Shown: positions 1-11,038, counted from the stretch's first letter. The stretch is DNA of 64,000 bases from an uncultured cyanobacterium (GCA_913047395.1 CAJWUF010000002.1:1-64000), one strand, 5' to 3'. Program-made: numbers and translations. Notes: generated by a model from the letters alone, not told the origin.

Positions 1-48
1 TATGCAGGCGTCAAAGGCAAGCCAATAACTCTCCCTTACAAGAAATAG
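1..48 (+). CDS. possible 3' end of an upstream gene (partial)
   Basis: The first 16 codons read without interruption from the window edge to a TAG at 46-48 and end in the residues LPYKK. The next gene starts 5 bases later, a spacing typical of a short operon. The piece is too short to identify, and it may simply be a chance open frame. Confidence 0.3.
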   Translation, partial: YAGVKGKPITLPYKK

Positions 49-53
49 TTGGC

Positions 54-524
54 ATGACAGACATCTCTTACTGGCTGATGAAAAGCGAGCCAGATGTATA
101 CGGAATCGACCACCTCAAAGAAGAAGGCACCACACTTTGGGATGGGATTCGCAATTACCAGGCCCGCAACTTCATGCGATCAATGGTCATTGGGGATAGA
201 GCATTCTTTTATCACTCGAACTGCAAACCTCCCGGCATCGTCGGGCTAATGGAGGTCACGGAAACGAGAATAATTGACCCAACACAGTTTGATCCAAAGG
301 CGAAGTACTACGACCCAAAATCACACCCAGACAAACCTCGCTGGGATTGCCCTCGCCTGCATTACCTCGGACGTTTTGACGAACTACTAAGCCTAGAAAA
401 GCTACGTGAAAAATACAGCGCAGAAGAGCTGCCAGTAGTTCGCAAAGGCAATCGCCTCTCAATCCTGCCGATTCCCAAAAGCACGGCTATGGACCTTTTG
501 CAATGGCTTGGACCACTCAACTAA
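54..524 (+). CDS. EVE domain-containing protein (thymocyte nuclear protein 1-like)
   Basis: This 156-residue protein is a single EVE domain from end to end. The N-terminus has YWLMKSEPDVYGIDHL, followed by the WDGIRNYQARNFMR stretch and the FYHSN segment near residue 52 that typify the family. EVE domains are PUA-like folds thought to bind modified bases in nucleic acids, but the bacterial role is not settled. The length is normal and the ATG at 54 gives the family N-terminus directly. The possible end of an upstream gene lies only 5 bases away, so it may be cotranscribed. Confidence 0.9.
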   Translation: MTDISYWLMKSEPDVYGIDHLKEEGTTLWDGIRNYQARNFMRSMVIGDRAFFYHSNCKPPGIVGLMEVTETRIIDPTQFDPKAKYYDPKSHPDKPRWDCPRLHYLGRFDELLSLEKLREKYSAEELPVVRKGNRLSILPIPKSTAMDLLQWLGPLN

Positions 525-601
525 TCCTTAGCAGAAGTCCCTCAGCCTGAAGGCGTTGTCCCTAGTGCAACTAACGGAAGAACAATCGCCGCAATCACCA
601 A

Positions 602-904
602 TCAAAAGCCCTGCATCAATGAATCGCTACGGAACATATTGCCCACATAAAGACGGGTTAGCTCTCTGGAATCCATACCGTTTTGAACAAGAAAGCCAGC
701 CAGAGCAACCTTGATCAATCTGTACTGATCCCAATTAGGGCACTTCTCAATAAAACCCGTCATGGCCTCTTGAAGGGCCAGAGGCAACTCCGCCTGGAAG
801 CTGACGACACCATCACCAACCTCCTCACTGGCAGCCGGCTGGACTGTCAGCGGCGCCTCTATCGCCACTTCTAGCTCAGCCTCTTTGACATTCCCCACTG
901 ACAT
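602..904 (-). CDS. DUF2811 family small cyanobacterial protein
   Basis: This is a 100-residue protein whose C-terminal 60 residues match the cyanobacterial DUF2811 pattern: VSFQAELPLALQEAM, then PNWDQYRLIKVALAGFLVQNG, then an acidic/basic tail. The N-terminal 35 residues are acidic and look disordered. The function is unknown. The WDQ...FLVQNG core resembles a short helical DNA- or protein-binding module, but that is inference. It stands alone, convergent with the EVE gene. Confidence 0.8.
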   Translation of the reverse strand: MSVGNVKEAELEVAIEAPLTVQPAASEEVGDGVVSFQAELPLALQEAMTGFIEKCPNWDQYRLIKVALAGFLVQNGMDSRELTRLYVGNMFRSDSLMQGF

Positions 905-1218
905 TTTTTATCCGCTGAACAACACCAGTTCTCCACATGCAGACCGCCTACGTCAAGCACCAACCCAAAAGCGCATCCCAACCTGTCTCACAATGAGAAT
1001 AATGACCTGATGGCCTTCCAAGGGAAGGCCATCAGCATTTAATCGCTGATGGGGGGCAAGGCAATCTTCGTCAAGGGGGCATCTAACTCAAAGGCACTTT
1101 TTCCACATCTTTGAGTGCGTGTGGATGATCAAAGCTTGCAAGCTGTGGAAAAGCTGTGCATTACGTTGCGCAAGGCCGGGGAGAGATCAATGTTCCCTCT
1201 ATCGATCAGTCTCTCTAA
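905..1218. other. intergenic region with one strong hairpin
   Basis: No convincing gene is seen here. The reading frames that enter from about 1115 run antisense to the DUF1818 gene and lack family features. The only clear structure is the 13-bp perfect inverted repeat at 1007-1035, listed separately. Confidence 0.6.
1007..1035 (-). terminator. 13-bp perfect inverted repeat, probable terminator of rpoZ-DUF1818
   Basis: The arms CTGATGGCCTTCC (1007-1019) and GGAAGGCCATCAG (1023-1035) pair perfectly around a three-base loop. On the minus strand the hairpin lies about 185 bases beyond the DUF1818 stop and is followed by a moderately T-rich stretch. On the plus strand it is followed by CATTTAATC. 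The lack of a long T-run makes the assignment tentative. Confidence 0.5.
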
Positions 1219-1596
1219 TCATTGGTCAGAATCCCAAGCAGTTCTCATCGCTGCTGCCATGGCCTGCGCAGCAGGTGCTGGCCAGTACCCTTCAACCCCG
1301 CGAGCACTCTCCCCATCCCCCTGTAAAACCACCTGGAGACTCCAGTTTTGGCGATCACCATCAAGGCAGGTCCACCATGACTGGCGTTCCATCTCTAAGC
1401 AGACAGACTCCTCTGCAAGTAACTGAGCAACCAGCTGCTGATGCTGATCCGTTAGCTCAACGATCAGGGACAACAAAGCCTCCCATTCAGCTTGAGTGAG
1501 CTCAACAGCCCAACTTTCTCCTCCTATCAAAACGGGGAAGGCTTCCCTGGCAGGATCCCTGGCAAGTCGCCAACCAGGTCCCTCCTTTTGAATCAT
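1219..1596 (-). CDS. DUF1818 family protein
   Basis: The gene encodes 125 residues from the ATG at 1596, which gives the family-like N-terminus MIQKEGPGWRLARDP. The upstream in-frame ATG at 1650 would overlap rpoZ and is less likely. Features include the tryptophan-rich segments GGESWAVELTQAEW and ERQSWWTCLDGDRQNW and the C-terminal Ala-rich helix. DUF1818 proteins are confined to cyanobacteria and commonly sit directly after rpoZ, as here with a 4-base gap. The function is unknown. Confidence 0.8.
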   Translation of the reverse strand: MIQKEGPGWRLARDPAREAFPVLIGGESWAVELTQAEWEALLSLIVELTDQHQQLVAQLLAEESVCLEMERQSWWTCLDGDRQNWSLQVVLQGDGESARGVEGYWPAPAAQAMAAAMRTAWDSDQ

Positions 1597-1600
1597 GGCC

Positions 1601-1831
1601 TCAGCCAGGCAACAGATCCGGTTGATCCTGCTCGTCGCTGAGTTCAACAATGGCCCGCTGAACAGGCTTGACGCTCGATTCCTCTAGGAGGCCATCAAAA
1701 TCATCGAAGCGACGCTGCTTAGCTCTAAACGCAATCCGAACTGTTGTTAAGTAGCGGTTGGTCGACTTACGGATAAGGCTCTCCCCACGCTTGGCAAGCT
1801 CTTTGGGATCCACGCCAGATGTTGTGATCAC
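1601..1831 (-). CDS. rpoZ: DNA-directed RNA polymerase omega subunit
   Basis: This 76-residue protein has the cyanobacterial omega pattern: a central segment [23 protein letters not shown] followed by acidic residues and the [15 protein letters not shown] stretch. Omega assists assembly of the RNA polymerase core by binding beta-prime. The length is typical. It is the first gene of a two-gene unit with the DUF1818 protein downstream. Confidence 0.9.
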   Translation of the reverse strand: MITTSGVDPKELAKRGESLIRKSTNRYLTTVRIAFRAKQRRFDDFDGLLEESSVKPVQRAIVELSDEQDQPDLLPG

Positions 1832-1876
1832 AGAAAGACTTCTCGATTAGCTATTTGAGTTCAGTTTAGGCGAGCG

Positions 1877-2161
1877 CTAAGCAAATAGATCACTGTGAAA
1901 CGGCACATCCATCGGATAGGTCCGCTGCAGGGAACCCGGCACCCTCAACACAATCTGTCGACCAAGCCCCAAAGCAGCCAATGGAGGCCTCAGATGTTTC
2001 AGCAAGGCACTGACTTCTTCTAGATGCTCTTGATCAACACACTCAATCCGGATACTCCCCCAACTACGGGACATACGGCAATCAAGCAATGGTTCCAGCT
2101 CTGCCTCGATGCACGGGTCCTCTCGATAAAAAGAGAGCACCAGGCGCTGCAAGCGGTCCAT
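1877..2161 (-). CDS. conserved hypothetical protein
   Basis: This 94-residue protein is not assigned to a named family. It looks like a small alpha/beta domain: MDRLQRLVLSFYRED at the start, a central RSWGSIRIECVDQEHLEEVSALLKHL helix, and RQIVLRVPG near the C-terminus. It has no signal peptide or membrane segment. It lies 45 bases upstream of rpoZ on the same strand, so it may belong to the same transcript, and it is divergent from the Hsp70-like gene. Confidence 0.65.
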   Translation of the reverse strand: MDRLQRLVLSFYREDPCIEAELEPLLDCRMSRSWGSIRIECVDQEHLEEVSALLKHLRPPLAALGLGRQIVLRVPGSLQRTYPMDVPFHSDLFA

Positions 2162-2207
2162 CGTGATTTCCTCTTAGCCTCGTGATGAACACAACCTGGC
2201 CATAGCA

Positions 2208-3836
2208 ATGGACATGCCCCCCGAGGGCGCAGGAAAGCTTCAGATTTCCCCACAATTATCCGGCACCCTTGCGATCGACCTCGGAAGCACCACAACAGTT
2301 GTGGCCTTCCAGGCTGAACATGCTCAAAAGCCTCAACTACTGGATCTGCCACCAATCAGCAGTCGTTGTGGTGAAGTGCCCAGCCTGGTCTGGGCCTACC
2401 AGGCCAAGGACTCCAATCCTCTAGTAGGACAGCAAGTAAACGATGCAGACCTGGCAGGTCAAGACCACCAAAACCTAAGTAGAGATTTCAAACGCTCGAT
2501 AGGCGCCCCAGCACCGTATCGAGCTAGCAACGATGGATCTGGGCTTACGCCAGAACAGGCCGGAGAGCTCTTACTTCAAGAGATCTGGCGACGTCTGCCC
2601 CCCCATATTGAGGTGCGACGTCTTGTGCTCACAGCACCAGTAGAAAGCTACCGCGCTTACAGGATCTGGCTGAATCGGGTCTGCACAACACTGCCGGTCG
2701 ATGAGATCGCCCTGGTTGACGAACCTACTGCCGCCGCCATGGGTGCAGGCCTGCCACCAGGATCAAAGCTGCTAGTGATGGACCTTGGTGGCAGCACAAT
2801 TGATCTTTCCCTAGTTGCTCTTGAAGGCGGAGAAGGACTCTCTGGCCCAATCGCACAATTACTCAGATTTGCCGGCCAAGACCTGCACAACAGCAGCAAA
2901 CAAATCCTTCGCTGCGCGCGCGTACTCGGCAAGGCTGGGCTAAAGCTAGGTGGACGGGATCTAGATCATTGGATTGCCAGTCATCTATATCCCGACGTTC
3001 CCCTCTCGGAAACACTCCTAAACAGCGCAGAGCGCCTTAAGTGCCGCCTTAGCAAGGATGAACTTAAAGATGATGAAAGCCAGCTGGAGATTGCCGTCGA
3101 GCCAGGAGATAATCAAATACTTCCTCTGCGGCTCTCTCGCCGGGAACTAGAGGAGATCCTGATTAGCAAAGGCTTCCTAAACAGCCTCGCCAGCCTGCTA
3201 GAGCAAACTCTGGCAAAAGCACAAGTCAATGGTTGCAGCCTCAAGGACCTTAAAGGCGTGGTGGCAGTCGGCGGGGGAGCACAAATCCCCTTAGTTCGTC
3301 GTTGGTTGCAGCAACAAACTCAGCCAGCCCCACTACTAACGCCACCACCAATAGAAGCCGTAGCAATAGGAGCCTTACAGCTCACACCAGGGGTCAAAGT
3401 TCGCGATCTGCTGCACCGGGGCGTATCTCTACGCTGCTGGGACCAAAGAAGCAATCGACATCATTGGCATCCGCTATTTATCGCAGGGCAACCCTGGCCA
3501 ACAACAGACCCGCTTGAACTAGTACTAGCCGCCAGCCAGATCGACCAACTTGAACTTGAGGTAGTGCTTGGTGAACCGGACAGCCAAGAGAGCTATGAAG
3601 TGATCTACATCGATGGCATGCCAACCCTACGAGCAAGCTCAGGTGAGCGTCGCATCCATCGCTGGCCCGAAACCTGCAACCCCGTCTGCCTTGCACTGAA
3701 TCCACCCGGGCAACCAGGGCAAGACTGTCTAAGGCTGCAGTTCAGCATCGACGACAACGCTCAGCTTCAGATGGAAGGGATGGATCTGCGCAGCGGCGAG
3801 CGGCTGAATAAGCAAAAGCTGGGCACCGTGCGTTAG
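2208..3836 (+). CDS. Hsp70 (DnaK-like) family protein, divergent
   Basis: The protein has 542 residues. The N-terminal ATPase domain shows phosphate-1 TLAIDLGSTTTVVAF near residue 20, the VDEPTAAAMGAG connect segment near 180, phosphate-2 LLVMDLGGSTIDLSL near 190, and the adenosine motif GVVAVGGGAQIPLVR near 350. It is about 100 residues shorter than canonical DnaK. The C-terminal 150 residues are not a normal substrate-binding domain and lack the EEVD-like tail. A specialised chaperone is likely, but the client is unknown. An in-frame ATG at 2214 is an alternative start. Confidence 0.85.
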   Translation: MDMPPEGAGKLQISPQLSGTLAIDLGSTTTVVAFQAEHAQKPQLLDLPPISSRCGEVPSLVWAYQAKDSNPLVGQQVNDADLAGQDHQNLSRDFKRSIGAPAPYRASNDGSGLTPEQAGELLLQEIWRRLPPHIEVRRLVLTAPVESYRAYRIWLNRVCTTLPVDEIALVDEPTAAAMGAGLPPGSKLLVMDLGGSTIDLSLVALEGGEGLSGPIAQLLRFAGQDLHNSSKQILRCARVLGKAGLKLGGRDLDHWIASHLYPDVPLSETLLNSAERLKCRLSKDELKDDESQLEIAVEPGDNQILPLRLSRRELEEILISKGFLNSLASLLEQTLAKAQVNGCSLKDLKGVVAVGGGAQIPLVRRWLQQQTQPAPLLTPPPIEAVAIGALQLTPGVKVRDLLHRGVSLRCWDQRSNRHHWHPLFIAGQPWPTTDPLELVLAASQIDQLELEVVLGEPDSQESYEVIYIDGMPTLRASSGERRIHRWPETCNPVCLALNPPGQPGQDCLRLQFSIDDNAQLQMEGMDLRSGERLNKQKLGTVR

Positions 3837-4148
3837 CCGATTCAATTCACACCAACCTCAAAGCAATTAGAAGAGAAAAGTGAACCTGGCATGCGATCAA
3901 TGCCTAGAGGACATTGACCATCCTGGATAATCCAGATGAATAGACAGAATCCAGATTTACACTGAGGAGAGAAGGCTTCTAATGCTGGTAAGAGCCACTA
4001 TCTGCAGATGGGCTGAACTAAATGAGCTGATGGGTTTTCACCCTTGCAATGGTTGATCATTTGGTCTTTGAGCATCGAACAAATGAGCTGCATCAGCGCC
4101 TCACCTGCCCTGCCGAGACGATCAGCTCACCAGCTCGCCTTGTATGCC
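3837..4148. other. intergenic region between convergent genes
   Basis: No supported gene or terminator is seen between the convergent Hsp70-like gene and pyrR. A 24-codon frame at 3982-4056 is preceded by a purine-rich GAGGAGAG stretch, but it is too short and unremarkable to call. Confidence 0.5.
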
Positions 4149-4703
4149 TTAACTAGATAACTGGCGCAGATAAACACCCTCTTCTCCATCGACATCACAG
4201 AGGCGCAATTCAATACTTTCAGTGCGACGCGTTGGCACTTCTCGACCACAGAAATCAGGCTGAATAGGGACTTCCCGGTGACCACGATCCACCATCACCA
4301 ACAACATCACCCGCTGAGGTCTCCCCCAGGCCTGAAGAGCCTCAAGAGCAGCGCGCACAGTGCGGCCGGTAAAAATCACATCATCTACCAATACAACCTG
4401 TCTGCCCTCAACGCTGGTGGGGAAATTCGTAGGTTCCACCATTCGAGTACCGACCCGACCAAGATCATCACGATGGAAAGTGGGATCCAAACTTCCCTGG
4501 GCAATTTTTTGACCAGACAGGGATTCCAACTCTCTGGCAATTACACGAGAAAGATGCACCCCTCGAGTAGGAATCCCCAAAAGCAGCAACTCCTGGCTAC
4601 TGGATACTGACTCGAGCACTTGAGAAGCAAGGCGCGACAAGGTGCGGCCAAGTTCCTGAGCCGACAGGATCTCCACTCGTTCATCACTGCCGCTGTTGAT
4701 CAT
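4149..4703 (-). CDS. pyrR: PyrR bifunctional uracil phosphoribosyltransferase / pyrimidine regulator
   Basis: The protein has 184 residues with the type I phosphoribosyltransferase fold. The PRPP-binding signature VVLVDDVIFTGRTVRAALEAL lies near residue 105, and GIPTRGVHLSRVIARELE near residue 45 is PyrR-like. PyrR makes UMP from uracil and PRPP, and in some bacteria it attenuates pyrimidine operons by binding RNA. No PyrR binding site or pyr operon is seen nearby, so regulation is not shown here. The length is normal. Confidence 0.9.
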   Translation of the reverse strand: MINSGSDERVEILSAQELGRTLSRLASQVLESVSSSQELLLLGIPTRGVHLSRVIARELESLSGQKIAQGSLDPTFHRDDLGRVGTRMVEPTNFPTSVEGRQVVLVDDVIFTGRTVRAALEALQAWGRPQRVMLLVMVDRGHREVPIQPDFCGREVPTRRTESIELRLCDVDGEEGVYLRQLSS

Positions 4704-4860
4704 GGGAGTGAGTTATGAGGAGCTGAGTGTATGCCGATCCACTTGGGACTCCAAGCGCAAGGGATGCGTAAAAGCTGACGCAAGTCAGCACAAATGCAAA
4801 CCAAGCCCCAAGACAAAGTAAATTGAATGTTGGGAAGGCCTTAAGAAGGAATAGTCGCGT

Positions 4861-6489
4861 GTGAGCATGCCTAGCAGCAGTTCCGGAGACTCAAGGCATA
4901 TCGCCCAGGTAGCACCTGTAGTGCTGGCGATCCTTGATGGCTGGGGGCATCGTGAAGATAGAGAACACAACGCCATCCGATGCGCTGAGACTCCAATCAT
5001 GGATGCGCTCTGGCATGCCTACCCACACACCTTGATTGAAGCAAGTGGCGCCGCTGTCGGCCTACCTGACAACCAGATGGGCAACTCCGAGGTGGGTCAC
5101 CTAACTATCGGTGCAGGCCGAGTAATTCGTCAGGAACTAGTACGCATTAGTGAAACCGTACGAACTGGAAAGCTTGGGCAGACCCCTGCCTTAATTGGAC
5201 TAGGCAAACGGTTGCAGCAATCAGGCGGCACACTTCACCTATTGGGTCTCTGCTCCGACGGGGGTGTCCACAGCCATATAGATCATCTATGTGGACTGTT
5301 GCACTGGGCTGCCGCCGCTGGCCTCAAAAAGGTAGCGGTGCACGTGATTACAGATGGGCGAGATACTCCAACTCAAAGTGCAGCCAATTACCTACAACAA
5401 ATTGAAACCGCCATCACCGCAAGTGGAGTCGGGGAACTAGCCAGCATCTGTGGTCGTTACTGGGCCATGGACCGCGACCACCGCTGGGAGAGAACGGTTA
5501 AGGCTTATGACCTGCTCACCAACCAGAACCAACCGCTCAGTAAAACCTCTGCTGCAGAAGTAATCAGCGAAAGCTACGCCGCGGGCACCACCGACGAATT
5601 TCTCGAACCCTCGCGACTAACAAACAATTGCCTAAAAGATGGCGATGGCCTGGTGATGTTCAACTTCCGACCTGACCGCGCCAGACAATTGGTGCAAGCC
5701 CTCACACTTGCAAACTTCGATGGCTTCCAGCGAAAGCAACAGCCCCGCCTGGATGTAGTTACCTTCACCCAGTACGAACAAGATCTCCCCGTAGCAATAG
5801 CTTTTCCAGCCGAATCACTCGACCATCTACTTGGCCAAGTTGTATCCGAGCATGGCCTGCGCCAATACCGCACTGCGGAAACAGAGAAATATCCCCATGT
5901 GACTTATTTCATGAATGGCGGCATCGAACAGCCACTACCTGGAGAGGATCGTCATTTAGTACCTTCCCCCCGAGTAGCCACCTACGACCTGTCTCCAGCG
6001 ATGTCTGCAGAGACTCTTACCAAGAGTTGCCTTGCTGCTATTAAGAGCGGCTTGTATTCACTTGTCGTGATCAACTACGCCAATCCCGATATGGTCGGAC
6101 ACACCGGCGTAATGGGCGCCGCTCAAGAAGCCATCAGCACCGTAGACAGCTGTATCGGCCAATTACTTGCTTCGACGGGGCAGATGGGCGGCACCCTATT
6201 GATCACCGCAGACCATGGCAATGCCGAACTGATGCAAGGGCAAGATGGGCAGGCCTGGACAGCTCACACCACCAACCCCGTACCGGTAATCCTGGTAGAA
6301 GGTGAAAAATGCAAACTCGCTGGCCTGGGGAATGACATCCGCCTGCGAGAAGATGGCGGCCTAGCTGATATCGCGCCCACTTTGCTGCAACTGCTGGGCT
6401 TGCCCAAGCCAGATGCCATGTCAGGCTGCTCGTTAATTCAATCCATTGAGTCACCAACAATGTCAGCGCGACTACCTCAACCGGTCTAA
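4861..6489 (+). CDS. gpmI: 2,3-bisphosphoglycerate-independent phosphoglycerate mutase
   Basis: This enzyme interconverts 3- and 2-phosphoglycerate in glycolysis, using two metal ions and a phosphoserine. In the 542 residues are the N-terminal metal site [12 protein letters not shown], the nucleophile motif [16 protein letters not shown] near residue 75, the DGRDTPT segment near 170, and the C-terminal metal site [12 protein letters not shown] near 445. The frame begins with GTG at 4861, and an ATG two codons later is equally plausible. secG follows 63 bases downstream on the same strand. Confidence 0.95.
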   Translation: MSMPSSSSGDSRHIAQVAPVVLAILDGWGHREDREHNAIRCAETPIMDALWHAYPHTLIEASGAAVGLPDNQMGNSEVGHLTIGAGRVIRQELVRISETVRTGKLGQTPALIGLGKRLQQSGGTLHLLGLCSDGGVHSHIDHLCGLLHWAAAAGLKKVAVHVITDGRDTPTQSAANYLQQIETAITASGVGELASICGRYWAMDRDHRWERTVKAYDLLTNQNQPLSKTSAAEVISESYAAGTTDEFLEPSRLTNNCLKDGDGLVMFNFRPDRARQLVQALTLANFDGFQRKQQPRLDVVTFTQYEQDLPVAIAFPAESLDHLLGQVVSEHGLRQYRTAETEKYPHVTYFMNGGIEQPLPGEDRHLVPSPRVATYDLSPAMSAETLTKSCLAAIKSGLYSLVVINYANPDMVGHTGVMGAAQEAISTVDSCIGQLLASTGQMGGTLLITADHGNAELMQGQDGQAWTAHTTNPVPVILVEGEKCKLAGLGNDIRLREDGGLADIAPTLLQLLGLPKPDAMSGCSLIQSIESPTMSARLPQPV

Positions 6490-6552
6490 AGCGCTGCAGT
6501 CAGACTCTGAATATCAAGACATGATCAATCAAATCATCCCTAGACTTAGCCA

Positions 6553-6783
6553 ATGATCACAACTGTTCTCTCCTGGGTCTGGGTCGCTTCTGGCGTTCTA
6601 TTGATGCTGTTGGTACTGCTACATAGCCCCAAAGGGGGTGGCATGGGAGGCATATCCGCTAGCGGCAGCTCCAGTTTCACAAGCACCAGCAGTGCCGAAG
6701 CCACGCTAAACAGAATCACCTGGATATGCCTAGCCATATTTATGAGTATTGCCGTGATTCTCAGCGCCGGCTGGTTGAACTGA
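6553..6783 (+). CDS. secG: preprotein translocase subunit SecG
   Basis: SecG is a small membrane partner of SecYE in protein export. The 76 residues form two membrane helices, about 4-25 and 55-75. They are joined by the diagnostic LLHSPKGGGMGGISASGSSS loop and a short serine-rich turn. The length is typical for cyanobacteria. It follows gpmI closely, which is a common arrangement in this lineage. Confidence 0.9.
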   Translation: MITTVLSWVWVASGVLLMLLVLLHSPKGGGMGGISASGSSSFTSTSSAEATLNRITWICLAIFMSIAVILSAGWLN

Positions 6784-7863
6784 AATCAACCATCAATCCC
6801 AGCAAATAGGCGCGGCTGATCTTTGCCAATAAAAGATTCAGCGAAACCGTGGCAGAAGCCGCTAATCACAAACGTTAGCGATAAGGCATCACCTTATTTC
6901 TACACAGCAAACTTCAAGTTCTGCTCCTACTCGACACAGCAGTAGCTCTGCCAATTCAACACACCAGCATTATATTTAAAGGCCTGATAATGGCAAATAC
7001 CAGAGAAGGAATGGCACGGATCTAATGCTTTAGCCTAACCCAAAAGGCATAGTCAATAGCCTGCAATCAAATATTCACCGGCGGAATAGCAATTAACTAC
7101 ATAGTAAAGATCAAAGCTTTTAAAGCAACACTGCTCAACTTATGCCCAAATGCCTAAAATAAATCAGCAAAGAGTAAACCAACGTAGACTTAGTCAAAAG
7201 AGCTCTACAAGAGCTAATCGCCAAGCACGGCACAAGTAAGCTACATGACTTCTTCAATGAAGACGCAGCAATCCAAATAGATGAAAGTACCTACAAGGAA
7301 TTAATAAGACCAGCAGGCAATTGAATTAAATAAGAGATAACAGATCATCGGTGAACTTAAAAGTCCATCGCACATTCTTTTCAGGCGATCGTAGATTCAA
7401 CCATCACATCACCTCTCTCTACGACAAAATAGCAACTCTCCTCTAATAAAAGTATTTGGCTATATCGAAGTCAGAAGAGATAAGGTTTGCCTTTATGAAC
7501 ACGTCTCCATCGCACTAGATGGTAATAACAACTTGCCAGTAGCAACCTCTATTAATGATTAATTTCCACGCTAGCAAAGATCTTTTTATGCAATGGAGGA
7601 TGACAAGGCGCAAAGGCCTTGACGCTTGCAGCATCAAGGCAATAGCCACCAACTGTTAAGCCAGAACGAAGCCGGCGAAAGGAGCTCTGCAAAATTGATC
7701 TTGATAGGCAATCAGCGATCTACGCATACAACTGATACAACAACCCAAGCAAAACAAGGCCTGATCTCTGCTCAATAGACGATTCAAGCTATAATCCAAG
7801 TGTCGGCAACGACGACTTGCTCTACTTATCTCTTATCGACAAGACATTTATCGGAAACCCCAA
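6784..7863. other. AT-rich non-coding stretch with decayed gene pieces
   Basis: No intact gene longer than 60 codons is present in about 1.1 kb. Codon-like fragments are visible on the plus strand: 7150-7324 (listed separately), 7351-7446 starting GTG with a protein-like stretch RTFFSGDRRFNHHITSLYDK, and about 7449-7563 with VFGYIEVRRDKVCLYEHVSI before a TAA. These look like pieces of one or more inactivated genes. A short hairpin with arms GCCTTGA/TCAAGGC lies near 7616-7640. Confidence 0.5.
7150..7324 (+). pseudogene. frameshifted remnant of an unidentified small gene
   Basis: An ATG at 7150 opens a frame MPKINQQRVNQ. The protein-like sequence then continues in another frame from 7184 as VDLVKRALQELIAKHG and runs to DESTYKELIRPAGN and a TGA at 7322-7324. 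A single frameshift near 7184 would join them into a product of about 57 residues. The family is not recognised. It could also be chance, but the amphipathic helix pattern over 46 codons argues for former coding. Confidence 0.4.
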
Positions 7864-8154
7864 ATGGCAAAGGTCCAAGAAGAGCAAATGACAAAGGCCC
7901 CGGAAGAGAAAATTACAACCGACACAGTTATCCTGCTTTTCGTAAGGGTTGCGTTGATATTATTTGATTCCTTGAAAAAGCTTTTCTCAATTCTTGATGC
8001 AGGGGTAACAAAAACAAATCCAGCAGAATCCATCCAATTATTACCCGACAAGAACTCCAACAACAAACTCAAGACAATGCTCAAAAAAGATTTAGTAGAA
8101 CTAGTAATTGCCTACCAGGAAGAGACCGGGATTAAGCATGAGAAAGTCAAATAA
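7864..8154 (+). CDS. hypothetical protein
   Basis: The 96-residue protein is not recognised. A charged N-terminus (about residues 1-20) is followed by a hydrophobic helix VILLFVRVALILFDSLKKLF (about 23-42) that could be a membrane or membrane-associated segment. The C-terminal helical region LKTMLKKDLVELVIAYQEETG resembles short SAP/Rho-N-like modules in outline only. Base composition is AT-richer than the flanking core genes, consistent with an accessory gene. Confidence 0.5.
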   Translation: MAKVQEEQMTKAPEEKITTDTVILLFVRVALILFDSLKKLFSILDAGVTKTNPAESIQLLPDKNSNNKLKTMLKKDLVELVIAYQEETGIKHEKVK

Positions 8155-8292
8155 TTCACCCAAATAATATTCCAGAGAAAAGCCATAAAGTATAGACTTC
8201 GGCTTACCATGCCGTGCAGAAATCAACTAAAGAAAAAGCATTTCAGCAAGGACCATCCCTTATAACCACAACCATCCCACTCTTGAAATCAA

Positions 8293-8793
8293 GTGAAGTC
8301 AACAGCATTAAAACTGGCAAGCGCAATAGGGAAGGCTTCTCCCTTATATGATTTCTGGAAATCTGAACAATGCGAGAATGACGAAGCCAAACGATTGCTA
8401 AAGGCAAATAGAGAAAGCCCAGCGTCGTATCTATTTAAAGCAGAGCCATACAAATGGGAAAATTTATACCAAAGCATCATAAGAGAAATCATCAAAGGTG
8501 ACAAAGATTCAATAAAAGGATTAAAAGTATTGCTCAGCACTATTAACACTGAAGAGAAAGAAAAGATGCTTAAAACACTTGGCGAGAGCGAGATCCTTGA
8601 TAGAGAGATGCTAAGCCTGGCAGCCATGACAGATACGGATAACGCAACAACAAAGAAAAATATATTCAGATTCGCAAGGATACTATTTACCATTTTCTTT
8701 AATCCATATGGCATTGAATTAAAGCGTGAAAAGAATCACATCTATGAGCATACTGGAGCTTTCTTCGGTGCATTTACAAAAGCAAAATATTGA
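8293..8793 (+). CDS. hypothetical protein
   Basis: The 166-residue protein starts with GTG at 8293 and is not recognised. It is mostly helical and charged, with a weakly hydrophobic segment IFRFARILFTIFFNPYG near residue 128 that could touch the membrane. Codon use is AT-rich relative to groEL next door. It is the last gene on the plus strand before the bidirectional terminator at 8909-8935. Confidence 0.55.
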   Translation: MKSTALKLASAIGKASPLYDFWKSEQCENDEAKRLLKANRESPASYLFKAEPYKWENLYQSIIREIIKGDKDSIKGLKVLLSTINTEEKEKMLKTLGESEILDREMLSLAAMTDTDNATTKKNIFRFARILFTIFFNPYGIELKREKNHIYEHTGAFFGAFTKAKY

Positions 8794-8908
8794 GAAATGC
8801 CATCCACGGTAATCAGCATTTAATTCATCATAGAAGTTTTCCATCGGCACATACTTCAAGTTCCGCAGTTATTTTCTATCTTCAATGCAGTGACAAACTC
8901 CGGCCAGT

Positions 8909-8935
8909 AAAAAAGCGCCTTATAGGCGCTTTTTT
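8909..8935. terminator. bidirectional Rho-independent terminator
   Basis: A perfect palindrome has arms AAAAAAGCGCC (8909-8919) and GGCGCTTTTTT (8925-8935) around the loop TTATA. Each strand gives a GC-rich stem followed by six T. It lies 47 bases past the groEL stop on the minus strand and 116 bases past the hypothetical gene on the plus strand, so it can stop both converging transcripts. Confidence 0.9.
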
Positions 8936-8981
8936 ATATGTTTTTGATGACCTTTGGGACTCCGAAGAGTCCCAGCTCTGA

Positions 8982-10631
<1,650 letters not shown>

Positions 10632-10672
10632 TTAAAGATGATTGGTTTGGTCAGTTAAAAGTCAGCGTCAGC

Positions 10673-10984
10673 TCAGTTGACGACAGCCAAGATGTCCTTC
10701 TCGGACAAAAGCACATACTCATCTGAGCCGAGCTTGATATCTGTGCCGGCGTACTTGCTGTAGAGAACGTTGTCGCCAACACCCACTTCAGGAGCCTGAC
10801 GAGATCCATCGTCATTGCGCTTTCCAGGGCCAACTTGAACCACCTCACCCACCTGTGGCTTTTCCTTGGCGGTATCAGGCAGCAAAATGCCGCCGGCGGT
10901 TTTCTCCTCTGATTCAGAGACTTTCACGAAAACGCGATCTCCAAGAGGCTTAACGGTGGAGACGCTGAGAGAAACAGCTGCCAT
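10673..10984 (-). CDS. groS: co-chaperonin GroES
   Basis: GroES is the heptameric lid of GroEL. The ATG at 10984 gives 103 residues with [34 protein letters not shown], the mobile-loop region typical of cyanobacterial GroES, and the C-terminal [15 protein letters not shown]. The frame is open further upstream to 11131, but that extension runs across the CIRCE operator and is not part of the protein. It is the first gene of groES-groEL. Confidence 0.96.
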   Translation of the reverse strand: MAAVSLSVSTVKPLGDRVFVKVSESEEKTAGGILLPDTAKEKPQVGEVVQVGPGKRNDDGSRQAPEVGVGDNVLYSKYAGTDIKLGSDEYVLLSEKDILAVVN

Positions 10985-11038
10985 GGGTGAATGCAATACA
11001 AGAACTATGGCGCCGAAGCACCTCTTAAACGACCCGAA

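Noticed and set aside
1115-1499. Two plus-strand frames of over 100 codons
   Set aside because: They lie antisense to the DUF1818 gene, which has family features and rpoZ linkage; the plus-strand products show no domain pattern.
8790-8981. 63-codon plus-strand frame after the 166-aa hypothetical gene
   Set aside because: It reads through the bidirectional terminator hairpin and has no protein-like composition.
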